From positions 1-15,279 of the forward strand of contig JALOMM010000006.1 in NCBI GenBank assembly GCA_025455535.1: a DNA stretch of 15,279 nt. The letters are read 5' to 3'. Source of the DNA: Bacteroidales bacterium. GTDB lineage: Bacteria > Bacteroidota > Bacteroidia > Bacteroidales > VadinHA17. A model generated the notes under the pieces. It did not search any database, had not been told where the DNA came from, and was given only the letters and a program-made list of their open reading frames with translations. Position numbers and translations under genes: made by a program. Below, piece by piece: positions 8,877 through 15,279 of this stretch. How positions within the stretch are numbered: the stretch's first letter is position 1; every line of letters starts with the position of its first letter.

Positions 8877-9860
8877 TCAGGAGCTCTTCCTGACAGTATA
8901 CATCAGCGTCTCTACCTGCCTGAGCAGCTCTCTCTTGTCATCGCGCGGCGCATATACGAAACCGGTGACAATAACAGCGCGTGAAGTCTCAGGGTCAATG
9001 AAAGCATATGTGATGAATGGTCCCCCCATATAGCCTCCCTCGAGTGTCCACAGTCCGCGCATCTCAATATATTCGATGTCATTGCGCCTGAACGAGCGGC
9101 AGGTGGCAGGCACCCGTTTCTCGATGATCATATATGACTGGCCGTCGGGCCCCTTCACCTCTGCCGACGTTACTTTTTCTGTTATGTCTGCAAGCTCAAT
9201 ACACCCTATGACTGACATTATCCGGTCACTGAAGGAGACTATCACCGACTGCGTCGTTGAAGGTGTCTCGGCTGATATCATCACTCGTCCCTCGCGGTTG
9301 AAATCACTCTTGTAGCCCGCCGGCATAATGATCTCATAACTCCCGCTGCCGGAGGTGACTATGCTTTTATTCTTCCCGGCCGAGTTCTTCAGCCATGCCG
9401 TAAGCCTCTCACGTTCAGCATCATTGATGCGCTGACGGATGGCTGAGGCATTTTCGCTTGCTATCTTTCTCAGGCTCAGGGAGTCGGGGGCTGTCAGGCT
9501 GATGACCAGTTGTGTCTCAGCCCACCTGTTCCGTGTGTAAGTGACTGAAGGCTCTGTGGCCGTCATGTCAATATGCGCAATAATGACATTGCGGTGGGCC
9601 AGAAAGATCTCACGGAATCCTTCGGGATTCACATGAAGAAGTTTGAATGCAGGCTCGGGCTGCGGAAGCCCCACCAGTACGGCTGCAACCTCATCCCTGA
9701 TGGTCTTGCCGGTCTCCCCCGTCCAGAGTGCCCTGTCCATCACCACCAGTACCTCACCGCTTGCCCCTGTGACATTGGGGAGTGTCCTGGTAAGCGATGA
9801 GTCTCCGCATGATGAAACCACCGTCATTGCAATAAGACAAAAAAACGAAAGAAGCCTCAT
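8877..9860 (-). CDS. DUF4837 family lipoprotein
   Basis: The 327-residue product begins MRLLSFFCLIAMTVVSSCGD, a lipoprotein signal peptide with a lipobox ending at C18 (VSS|C), so it should be lipid-anchored in the envelope. The rest resembles DUF4837, a family of unknown function from Bacteroidota. Recognisable parts are GEVLVVMDRALW near the N-terminus, YEIIMPAGYK in the middle, and the C-terminal RGLWTLEGGYMGGPFITYAF block. The frame extends upstream to another ATG at 9899, but that codon lies within a transcription terminator stem and would put 13 mostly polar residues before the signal peptide, so I take the ATG at 9860. The gene is convergent with mqnC and lies downstream of tatA. The 20 bp between the terminator and this start are too short for a separate promoter. 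No enzymatic motif is apparent. Confidence 0.85.
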   Translation of the reverse strand: MRLLSFFCLIAMTVVSSCGDSSLTRTLPNVTGASGEVLVVMDRALWTGETGKTIRDEVAAVLVGLPQPEPAFKLLHVNPEGFREIFLAHRNVIIAHIDMTATEPSVTYTRNRWAETQLVISLTAPDSLSLRKIASENASAIRQRINDAERERLTAWLKNSAGKNKSIVTSGSGSYEIIMPAGYKSDFNREGRVMISAETPSTTQSVIVSFSDRIMSVIGCIELADITEKVTSAEVKGPDGQSYMIIEKRVPATCRSFRRNDIEYIEMRGLWTLEGGYMGGPFITYAFIDPETSRAVIVTGFVYAPRDDKRELLRQVETLMYTVRKSS

Positions 9861-9880
9861 AACTATATTTTCTTTGAAAT

Positions 9881-9906
9881 AAAAAGCCTGCACTCGCATG
9901 CAGGCT
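9881..9906 (-). terminator. Intrinsic terminator downstream of tatA
   Basis: On the minus strand AGCCTGCA (9906-9899) pairs perfectly with TGCAGGCT (9892-9885) around a six-base loop, and the stem runs straight into TTTTT (9885-9881). It begins 22 bp after the tatA stop codon. It also lies just before the DUF4837 gene, so it could act as an attenuator for that gene. Confidence 0.85.
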
Positions 9907-9927
9907 CATTCTATAGACAAGATGACA

Positions 9928-10104
9928 TTATTTATCTTCTCCGAGGCCTTTATTGGCATCACTGGCATCAGTGTCCTTGGCTTTCTTGAACTCCTTCAGC
10001 CCCTGACCTATCCCTTTCATCAGTTCAGGTATCTTGCGTCCGCCAAAAAGCAACACTACGATCACAAGTATCAGGATTATTTCAAGAGGTCCTATCTTTC
10101 CCAT
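9928..10104 (-). CDS. tatA: Twin-arginine translocase subunit TatA (TatA/E family)
   Basis: This is a short gene of 58 codons plus stop. The product starts [20 protein letters not shown], a single N-terminal membrane helix with the acidic residue E7 before it. The FGGRKIPEL hinge follows at 20-28, then a basic amphipathic helix ([16 protein letters not shown], 29-44) and a short charged tail. This is the standard TatA layout: several copies assemble with TatC to move folded, cofactor-bearing proteins across the inner membrane. The length is at the short end of the family. It is flanked by its own -7 motif and a strong terminator, so it is probably transcribed alone; tatC is not in the window. 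TatB cannot be wholly excluded from sequence alone, but the short tail fits TatA better. Confidence 0.92.
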   Translation of the reverse strand: MGKIGPLEIILILVIVVLLFGGRKIPELMKGIGQGLKEFKKAKDTDASDANKGLGEDK

Positions 10105-10125
10105 GGTTGTGAGTATTTATTTATG

Positions 10126-10133
10126 CAAATGTA
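10126..10133 (-). promoter_or_regulatory. Predicted -7 promoter element of tatA
   Basis: The minus strand reads TACATTTG, an exact match to TAnnTTTG, about 22 bases upstream of the tatA ATG. No convincing -33 TTTG is seen at the usual spacing (a TTTG lies only 12 bases upstream), so this rests on the -7 element and its position. Confidence 0.4.
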
Positions 10134-10171
10134 CAAAATGTTTGTCAAAGGTTTAAAATATCATTCGATAA

Positions 10172-11497
10172 TCATTTCCTGATAAGCCTGAGTATGTCAT
10201 TGCCGTTGGCAAATATCAGCAGCGCAAGAAGAATGATCATGCCGGTTATCTGTGCATACTCGAGGAACTTGTCGCTCGGTTTCCTTCCCGTCACAACCTC
10301 ATAGATCAGGAACATCACATGCCCACCGTCAAGTGCCGGAATGGGAAGGATATTCATCACGGCGAGAATCAGCGAAAGGAAGGCGGTGAGGTTCCAGAAC
10401 GACTGCCAGTTCCAGACCCCGGGGAAAATACTGCCTATAGTTATGAATCCGCCGAGTGATTCATATCCCTTTGTCTCCCTTGAAAAGATGAGCTTGAACT
10501 GCTTCAGGTAATCGCTTGTGGTCTTGAATCCCTTTGCCACCCCGGCAGGGATGGCCTCGAAGAAGTTGTAGTGCTTTGTATTGAACTCGAAAATATCCGA
10601 CGGTTCCCTGTAAATTCCGAGGATCCCTTCTTCAGAGGCAGTGACCCGGAAATCTATCAGCTCCTCTCCCCTTTTGACTGTTACTTCGAGAGGATTTCCC
10701 CTGTTGGCAGCGATGTACCCCTGGAACTCGTCATACCATTCGAAGCGGATGCTGTCAAGAGCTATCACCTCGTCGCCCGTAGCAAGCCCCGCAGCCCGTG
10801 CAGGCGATTCCTTGGCAAATTCCGAGATCACAAACGGCCCGAAAGGTATCCTGGCATCGATGACATCGGTGTTCTTAAGGAGAAGAGGGATGAACTCACG
10901 ACCTACAGGGACATCGACTATCTCTCCCTGTCTGTCAACTGTAATGACCTTCCTGTCATTAAGTATGATGTCGGGTATGATTGAATAGAAATTGTCAACG
11001 GGCTCACCGTCAAGGGATAATATTTTATCTCCGTTGCGCAGCCCCATGGCATACCCTGTCGAGTCTGTCAGGATACCGTATTTTACATTTGCCGCGGGAA
11101 GATATGTCTCACCCCAGAAGCTGAGCACGGCTACATAAATGATCATTGCGAAGATGAAGTTGAAGACCACTCCTCCCAGCATTATAAGGAGGCGCTGCCA
11201 TGAAGGCTTTGACCTGAATTCGTAAGGCTGCGGAGGCAGCTTCATCTGCTCACGGTCCATCGACTCATCTATCATCCCTGAGATCTTGACATAACCGCCG
11301 AGGGGTAACATCCCGATCCCGTATTCCGTATCGCCTATCTTGCGTTTGATGATAGCCCATGGCCAGTCGAAGAAGAGAAAGAACTTCTCCACCCTTGTTT
11401 TGAAGATACGGGCGAACATGAAGTGTCCCAACTCATGTATGATGACAAGAATTGAAAGTGCCAGTAAAAGCTGAATGATTTTGATCAGAACAGTCAT
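10172..11497 (-). CDS. rseP: RIP metalloprotease RseP (site-2 protease)
   Basis: This 441-residue integral inner-membrane zinc protease cuts transmembrane substrates; family members cleave anti-sigma factors and remnant signal peptides. The zinc motif HELGH is at 21-25 in the first membrane segment. The third zinc ligand is D390 in NILPIPALDGGH, in the third helix. Membrane segments are predicted at about 4-26, 105-130, 365-392 and 415-436. Two PDZ-like domains lie between: one around 140-185 (GLRNGDKILSLDG) and one around 230-280 (ARAAGLATGDEVIALDS). GMLPLGGYVKISGM (about 62-75) is the conserved membrane-associated loop. The start ATG overlaps the dxr stop by 4 bp, so the two are translationally coupled. 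The dxr-rseP pairing also occurs in other bacteria. The substrate cannot be read from the sequence; no anti-sigma factor gene is nearby. Confidence 0.95.
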   Translation of the reverse strand: MTVLIKIIQLLLALSILVIIHELGHFMFARIFKTRVEKFFLFFDWPWAIIKRKIGDTEYGIGMLPLGGYVKISGMIDESMDREQMKLPPQPYEFRSKPSWQRLLIMLGGVVFNFIFAMIIYVAVLSFWGETYLPAANVKYGILTDSTGYAMGLRNGDKILSLDGEPVDNFYSIIPDIILNDRKVITVDRQGEIVDVPVGREFIPLLLKNTDVIDARIPFGPFVISEFAKESPARAAGLATGDEVIALDSIRFEWYDEFQGYIAANRGNPLEVTVKRGEELIDFRVTASEEGILGIYREPSDIFEFNTKHYNFFEAIPAGVAKGFKTTSDYLKQFKLIFSRETKGYESLGGFITIGSIFPGVWNWQSFWNLTAFLSLILAVMNILPIPALDGGHVMFLIYEVVTGRKPSDKFLEYAQITGMIILLALLIFANGNDILRLIRK

Positions 11498-12660
11498 TGT
11501 TTTGGTGTTTTACTTATATATTCCGTTGCGAGGCTTCTGCTTCTGCTGTCAGTCTCCTCATAAGCAGTCATGGAGGCCTCGGTGCTGAGCATTGTTTTTT
11601 CAAGTACATATTCCACAGCGCCGGCTATACCCAGGAAGCCGAGCCTGCCCTGCAGGAAGGCAGCGACGGCCACCTCGTTGGCAGCGTTGAGTGCGCAAGG
11701 CATGTTGCCCCCTGCGGTGAGGGCGGCGCGCGCCAGGGAGAGGCTGCGGAAACGCTGTAAATCAGGCTCTTCGAACGTCAGGGAGCCTATCTCAAGCAGT
11801 GAGGGGCGCGGAAGGTCAGTGACCACCCTCTCGGGGTATGTGAGGGCATAGATGATAGGCATCCTCATGTCAGGCATACCCATCTGAGCCTTCATCGACC
11901 CGTCGGTGAACTGAACCATCGAATGAATTATTGACTGCGGATGAATGATAACATCTATCTTCTCTTCCGTAAGACCGAAGAGCCAGTGGGCTTCTATCAC
12001 CTCCAGCCCCTTGTTCATCATCGTGGCCGAGTCGATCGTTATCTTGCTTCCCATGCTCCAGTTGGGGTGCCGCAGAGCTTCTCCCGGGGACACATGTATA
12101 AGCTTCCCGGCCGGCGTGTTGCGGAACGGCCCGCCCGACGCGGTGAGAATGATTCTCTCCACCGAGTTTTCTGGCTCACCGTTGATGCACTGCATTATGG
12201 CAGAGTGTTCTGAGTCGACAGGCAGCAGCCGGCTGCCCGTCACCGATGCCGTCTTTGTTATCATCTCACCGGCGACCACCAGTGTCTCCTTGTTGGCAAG
12301 TGCCACCTCCCGGCCTGCCGCCACGGCAGCAGCGGTGGGACGCAGCCCGGCAAACCCCACCATGGCTGCGACGACGGTATCGACACCCTCTGATGTGGCA
12401 ACCGTATCAAAGGCATCACGCCCTGCCAGCACCTCAATACCAAGCCCTGCAAGGCCATCCCTTAGCCTGCCGTAATGTGCTTCATGGCCGATGACGACCG
12501 TTGATGGCCTGAACCGCCTGGCCTGCTCAATCAGAAGATCAGCATTGCTCCATGCTGTCAATGCCGCCACACTGAAGAGGTCAGGGTACCTCGACACTAT
12601 CTCAAGCGTCTGAGTGCCTATCGATCCTGTCGAGCCTAGGATTGCCAGTCTTTTATGCAT
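11494..12660 (-). CDS. dxr: 1-deoxy-D-xylulose 5-phosphate reductoisomerase
   Basis: Dxr converts 1-deoxyxylulose 5-phosphate to 2-C-methylerythritol 4-phosphate with NADPH, the committed step of non-mevalonate isoprenoid synthesis. At 388 residues it has the usual length. The N-terminal nucleotide-binding motif LGSTGSIGTQTLEI is at 8-21. ALANKETLV (120-128) follows. The metal site comprises D149 and E151 in PVDSEHSA and E220 in NKGLEVIEAH. The substrate loop HPNWSMGSKITIDSATMMNK runs from 198 to 217. The C-terminal domain contains NAANEVAV. The ATG at 12660 leaves only seven residues before the first glycine motif, as expected. The gene lies 14 bp after the M23 peptidase gene and overlaps rseP by 4 bp, so the three probably form one transcript. 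Confidence 0.97.
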   Translation of the reverse strand: MHKRLAILGSTGSIGTQTLEIVSRYPDLFSVAALTAWSNADLLIEQARRFRPSTVVIGHEAHYGRLRDGLAGLGIEVLAGRDAFDTVATSEGVDTVVAAMVGFAGLRPTAAAVAAGREVALANKETLVVAGEMITKTASVTGSRLLPVDSEHSAIMQCINGEPENSVERIILTASGGPFRNTPAGKLIHVSPGEALRHPNWSMGSKITIDSATMMNKGLEVIEAHWLFGLTEEKIDVIIHPQSIIHSMVQFTDGSMKAQMGMPDMRMPIIYALTYPERVVTDLPRPSLLEIGSLTFEEPDLQRFRSLSLARAALTAGGNMPCALNAANEVAVAAFLQGRLGFLGIAGAVEYVLEKTMLSTEASMTAYEETDSRSRSLATEYISKTPKQ

Positions 12661-12674
12661 CTTACGGCCGGCGG

Positions 12675-13538
12675 TTAAAAGAATATATATTGGGTCGGAT
12701 CAAGCGGCTCACCGTTATGCCAGAGCTCAAAGTGGAGATGCGGACCGGAGGTGTATAACTCGCCTGAATCACCTACAATAGCGATAGCCTCACCGGCCCA
12801 TACCCTGTCGCCCATCTCCTTCAGCAGCCTGGCGTTGTGCTTGTAGACCGAAACAATGTTGTGGCTGTGCTGTATCATGATCACAAAACCGGTCTCCATG
12901 GTCCATCCGGTCATTATCACCGTACCGTCAAGGGTAGATGATACCACGGCCTTTGAAAGGGTTACGATATCGGTGGCATAATGCCGGGTGCGAGGGTCAA
13001 AGTTACCGGACACTATCCCTTTTACCGGAGGGAAAAAGTGAATGTTAGCCAGGCTGGTGCCACGCTCAGGCCCGCCTGCCGATTGTGTCACGTTGTATTG
13101 CTCCTCCTGTTCAATCCTCGATCTCATCACAGAGTCTTCAGCCGATCGCTGGAAGACGATGTTGCTGTAGTCACGGGTGCTGTCTCTCATGGCCACCCTG
13201 TCAATAGGCTGTCTGCCAGAGATGACATCGTTCAGATCCTGGAAATATTTGTCCCTGATCTTAAGTTCATGTTCAAGCGAGTCGAGCATCAGGGCATTCA
13301 TGATGATCGTCCGTCGCAGCGTCACATCGGGGTAGCCGGGGATGAACTCACGAAGGTTGGTGAAGGCAATGAGTGAGGTAGTGAGACCGATAATGAAGAA
13401 TACTGCCACTGAAAGAGCGAGAAAAGCGGCTGATTTGGAAAGACGGACACGCCACACCTCCTCATAGGTGGTGTCATTGAATATGGCGAAGCGGAACTTG
13501 TCTCGCCAGCTGCTTCTCTTTTTATCGTTATTGGCCAT
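12675..13538 (-). CDS. M23 family peptidase-like protein, membrane-anchored
   Basis: With the ATG at 13538 the product has 287 residues. It has a basic cytoplasmic N-terminus, one membrane helix at about 37-58, a periplasmic helical region at about 70-150, and a C-terminal M23 (LytM-like) domain at about 170-285. M23 enzymes are zinc endopeptidases that cut peptidoglycan cross-links. The expected zinc ligands are present: H186 and D190 in RHYATDI, and HLHFE at 267-271; KHN (233-235) is also conserved. In the usual HxGxD motif the glycine is an alanine here. The frame can be extended 8 codons to a TTG at 13562, but that codon overlaps a predicted -7 promoter, so the ATG is preferred. It is the first gene of the M23-dxr-rseP unit. 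Members of this type may be active hydrolases or regulators of other hydrolases. Confidence 0.88.
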   Translation of the reverse strand: MANNDKKRSSWRDKFRFAIFNDTTYEEVWRVRLSKSAAFLALSVAVFFIIGLTTSLIAFTNLREFIPGYPDVTLRRTIIMNALMLDSLEHELKIRDKYFQDLNDVISGRQPIDRVAMRDSTRDYSNIVFQRSAEDSVMRSRIEQEEQYNVTQSAGGPERGTSLANIHFFPPVKGIVSGNFDPRTRHYATDIVTLSKAVVSSTLDGTVIMTGWTMETGFVIMIQHSHNIVSVYKHNARLLKEMGDRVWAGEAIAIVGDSGELYTSGPHLHFELWHNGEPLDPTQYIFF

Positions 13539-13559
13539 CTCTAATTGCTTCAGAGGTGA

Positions 13560-13567
13560 CAAAGATA
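13560..13567 (-). promoter_or_regulatory. Predicted -7 promoter element of the M23-dxr-rseP operon
   Basis: The minus strand reads TATCTTTG, an exact TAnnTTTG match, about 22 bases before the M23 ATG at 13538. No clear -33 TTTG is visible at the usual distance. Confidence 0.42.
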
Positions 13568-13623
13568 GTAATCATGTTCATAAAGTCTGCAGAATCGCGG
13601 AAGTCATAATTAAACTCTGAGGC

Positions 13624-13631
13624 TAAATTTG
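13624..13631 (+). promoter_or_regulatory. Predicted -7 promoter element of the serine hydrolase gene
   Basis: TAAATTTG matches TAnnTTTG exactly and ends 22 bases before the ATG at 13654. No convincing -33 element is seen. Together with the oppositely oriented element at 13560-13567 it suggests a pair of divergent promoters in this 115-bp gap. Confidence 0.42.
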
Positions 13632-13653
13632 CATCCGATAATAAATATCTGAT

Positions 13654-14730
13654 ATGAGATCCATGCTTATTCTTTTACTGGTTCTTTCGGTGACCTGCTG
13701 TAACAAAGAAGATAACGACGAACCGTCACTCTATTTTCCTCCGGCAGGGACCACGGAATGGGCAGAGTCCGAACCATCGGCACTGGGATGGAACACAGCG
13801 GCTCTCCCTGACCTGCTGGACTTCCTCGAATCATCCGGCACCAGGGCTTTTATCGTCCTGAAAGACGGGAAGATAGTCATTGAGGAATACTTCAGCACCG
13901 GGCTGACAGGTCTGCCGTTCACAGCCACAAGCTACTGGTACTGGGCCTCGGCAGGCAAGACCCTCACTTCACTGCTTGTCGGGATAGCACAGCAGCAGGG
14001 TCATCTTGATCTGGCTGATAAGACATCTGATTACCTCGGAACCGGGTGGACCAACCTGACAACAGCCCGGGAGGACAAGATTACCATCCGGCATCAGCTT
14101 ACCATGACCACGGGTCTCGATGACGGTGTGGCCGATAATCACTGCTTCGATCCGTCATGTCTCATTTTCAAGGCTGATTCCGGTACGCGGTGGGCATACC
14201 ATAATGCTCCCTATACACTTCTTGACGAGGTGATAAGCAGCAGCACCGGTTCTGAATTCGATGCATATTTCAACACGCAGATAAGAGACAAGACAGGCAT
14301 GGACGGACTGTGGAGCTGGGTTGACAATGACCATGTTTACTTCAGCACTCCCAGGTCAGCGGCACGATTCGGTTTGCTTGTACTGAATGGGGGAAAATGG
14401 GATAAGACTACGGTTATTTCTGATACTGAATACTTTAATCAGATGACAAATACATCGCAGAGCATCAACAAGTCATACGGGTATCTCTGGTGGCTGAACG
14501 GAAAGGGATCTTATATGATCCCCCAGTCACAGCTTGTCTTACCTGGAGATATGGCTCCGTCAGCGCCGGATGATATGATTGCTGCCATGGGAAAGAACGG
14601 GCAGCTGATAAATGTTATCCCATCGGATAACATTGTGGTTGTAAGGATGGGAGAAAATCCTGATGGCTACCTGGTCCCTTCAGGCTACCAGGAAGACATA
14701 TGGGAGCTTCTCTCTGAGGTAATCAGATAG
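13654..14730 (+). CDS. Serine hydrolase of the beta-lactamase / penicillin-binding fold, lipoprotein
   Basis: The 358-residue protein begins with a lipoprotein signal (MRSMLILLLVLSVTCC); C15 or C16 would carry the lipid. The mature part has the three active-site motifs of serine beta-lactamase-like hydrolases: SxxK at S99-K102 (SAGK), YxN at Y182-N184 (YHN), and K314-N-G316 in place of KTG. AFIVLKDGKIVIEEYF (65-80) is the typical first beta-hairpin, and LTMTTGLDD (149-157) the typical loop between the motifs. The overall pattern recalls 6-aminohexanoate-dimer-hydrolase-like and esterase-like members of class C, so the substrate may be a short peptide, amide or ester; it cannot be assigned. 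A pair of cysteines (C164, C169) could form a disulfide. The gene is divergent from the M23 operon and ends 6 bp from the convergent gamma-glutamyltransferase gene. There is no evidence for a role in antibiotic resistance. Confidence 0.88.
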   Translation: MRSMLILLLVLSVTCCNKEDNDEPSLYFPPAGTTEWAESEPSALGWNTAALPDLLDFLESSGTRAFIVLKDGKIVIEEYFSTGLTGLPFTATSYWYWASAGKTLTSLLVGIAQQQGHLDLADKTSDYLGTGWTNLTTAREDKITIRHQLTMTTGLDDGVADNHCFDPSCLIFKADSGTRWAYHNAPYTLLDEVISSSTGSEFDAYFNTQIRDKTGMDGLWSWVDNDHVYFSTPRSAARFGLLVLNGGKWDKTTVISDTEYFNQMTNTSQSINKSYGYLWWLNGKGSYMIPQSQLVLPGDMAPSAPDDMIAAMGKNGQLINVIPSDNIVVVRMGENPDGYLVPSGYQEDIWELLSEVIR

Positions 14731-14736
14731 GCTGTG

Positions 14737-15279
14737 TCACCACCCTATGCCATAATCCTCCCCGAAGTTGCTTGAACCACCCCAGAAGGTGCCGTGCTGA
14801 TGGTCAAATCCGATTGCAGTCACCGGCCCGCTGGTCCGCTCCTGGAACGATAGCCTGTAACCCATCCCGGTAAGCTCTTTCCTCACCCACTGGGGTACAC
14901 TGTTGTTCAACATCAGTCCTCCCGGCACTTTCTCGTGATCGCCAAAGCTTGAGTACATCTGCAGCGTCTTGAATGAGGGTGCTTCACAGGCTTCCTGTAC
15001 TGTCATTCCAAACTCGACAATGTTCAGGAAGAACTGCAGCAGCAGCTGATCCTGCTCGTCGCCCCCCTGTTTCGCAAAGGCGAGGAACGGCTTGCCGTCT
15101 TTCATGGCGAGAGTGGGGGTGAGTGTCACGCGCGGCTGTTTGCCCGGTTCAACCACATTGAAAGGGTTCTCCTTCTCGTCAAGCACGAAGGCCTGCATCC
15201 TCTGACTCATCCCCACGCCGGTGTTTCCTGCTATGCATGCAGGTATCCATCCGCCGCTGGGGGTGACGGAGACAACCCA
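14737..15279 (-). CDS. Gamma-glutamyltransferase family protein, C-terminal part (5' end outside window)
   Basis: The frame is open from the right edge to a stop at 14737, giving 180 residues of the C-terminus. It matches the small-subunit part of the gamma-glutamyltransferase (Ntn-hydrolase) family: WVVSVTPSGG at the edge, then NVVEPGKQPRVTLTPTLAMK and DGKPFLAFAKQGGDEQDQLL (41-80 of the visible part), and a C-terminal GGSSNFGEDYGIGW. These enzymes self-cleave at a threonine upstream and transfer or hydrolyse gamma-glutamyl groups; that threonine is outside the window. A GTG at 15216 could be mistaken for a start, but the upstream in-frame sequence is clearly family sequence, so the gene is truncated by the window. 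The GGDEQDQ version of the motif is found in the broad, less well characterised branch of the family, so glutathione as substrate is not certain. Confidence 0.9.
   Translation of the reverse strand, partial: WVVSVTPSGGWIPACIAGNTGVGMSQRMQAFVLDEKENPFNVVEPGKQPRVTLTPTLAMKDGKPFLAFAKQGGDEQDQLLLQFFLNIVEFGMTVQEACEAPSFKTLQMYSSFGDHEKVPGGLMLNNSVPQWVRKELTGMGYRLSFQERTSGPVTAIGFDHQHGTFWGGSSNFGEDYGIGW

Noticed and set aside
8877..8893. Small hairpin (TCAGGA / TCCTGA) at the mqnC-DUF4837 convergent junction as a shared terminator
   Set aside because: The stem is only 6 bp, lies mostly inside the DUF4837 coding end, and no T-run follows on either strand.
9861..9899. Upstream ATG at 9899 as the start of the DUF4837 gene
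   Set aside because: It falls within the terminator stem and would place 13 extra residues ahead of a normal lipoprotein signal peptide.
11945..12475. A 176-codon open frame on the plus strand opposite dxr
   Set aside because: It is antisense to conserved dxr coding sequence and is rich in Ser, Pro, Ala and Arg without any recognisable domain.
13539..13562. TTG at 13562 as the start of the M23 gene
   Set aside because: It overlaps the predicted -7 promoter element, and the ATG at 13538 gives a typical N-terminus for the family.
1..15279. Mobile elements, CRISPR arrays, toxin-antitoxin or phage-defence genes
   Set aside because: I read both strands and saw no transposase, integrase, direct-repeat array or tRNA, and no gene of those classes; every long open frame is either a recognised gene or its shadow.

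Overview
The window looks like chromosomal housekeeping DNA from a member of the Bacteroidota. The main evidence is a very large SprA (Sov) gene, the outer-membrane translocon of the type IX secretion system. A DUF4837 lipoprotein, a family I know only from Bacteroidota, points the same way. Several intergenic regions also carry the Bacteroidota -7 promoter motif TAnnTTTG. Base composition is moderate for the phylum (roughly half G+C by eye), so I would not name a genus. No mobile element, CRISPR array, tRNA or rRNA is visible, and coding density is very high: the longest non-coding gap is about 127 bp.

Layout from left to right. (1) Minus-strand operon pdxA-ruvA-sprA (7637 down to 1): pdxA overlaps ruvA by 4 bp, ruvA is followed 15 bp later by sprA, and sprA runs off the left edge. 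(2) A divergent intergenic region (7638-7764) with a promoter for mqnC and a perfect 7-bp hairpin. (3) Plus-strand mqnC, a menaquinone (futalosine pathway) radical SAM enzyme, which ends 8 bp from the convergent DUF4837 lipoprotein gene. (4) A short minus-strand tatA gene (58 aa) with its own promoter motif and a clear intrinsic terminator. (5) Minus-strand operon M23 peptidase-dxr-rseP (13538 down to 10172), with a 14-bp gap and a 4-bp overlap. (6) A divergent promoter region (13539-13653), then a plus-strand serine hydrolase lipoprotein of the beta-lactamase fold. (7) The C-terminal part of a gamma-glutamyltransferase on the minus strand, cut by the right edge.

Functionally the genes fall into three groups. 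Envelope and secretion: SprA, TatA, RseP site-2 protease, the M23 endopeptidase-like protein, and two lipoproteins. Cofactor and isoprenoid supply: PdxA for pyridoxal phosphate, Dxr for the MEP pathway, MqnC for menaquinone. DNA repair: RuvA. PdxA and Dxr both belong to pathways that draw on 1-deoxyxylulose 5-phosphate. I found no convincing undescribed system. The points most worth a second look are the TTG start of sprA in the same frame as ruvA, the DUF4837 gene starting just after a terminator hairpin, and the hairpin in the pdxA/mqnC intergenic region.
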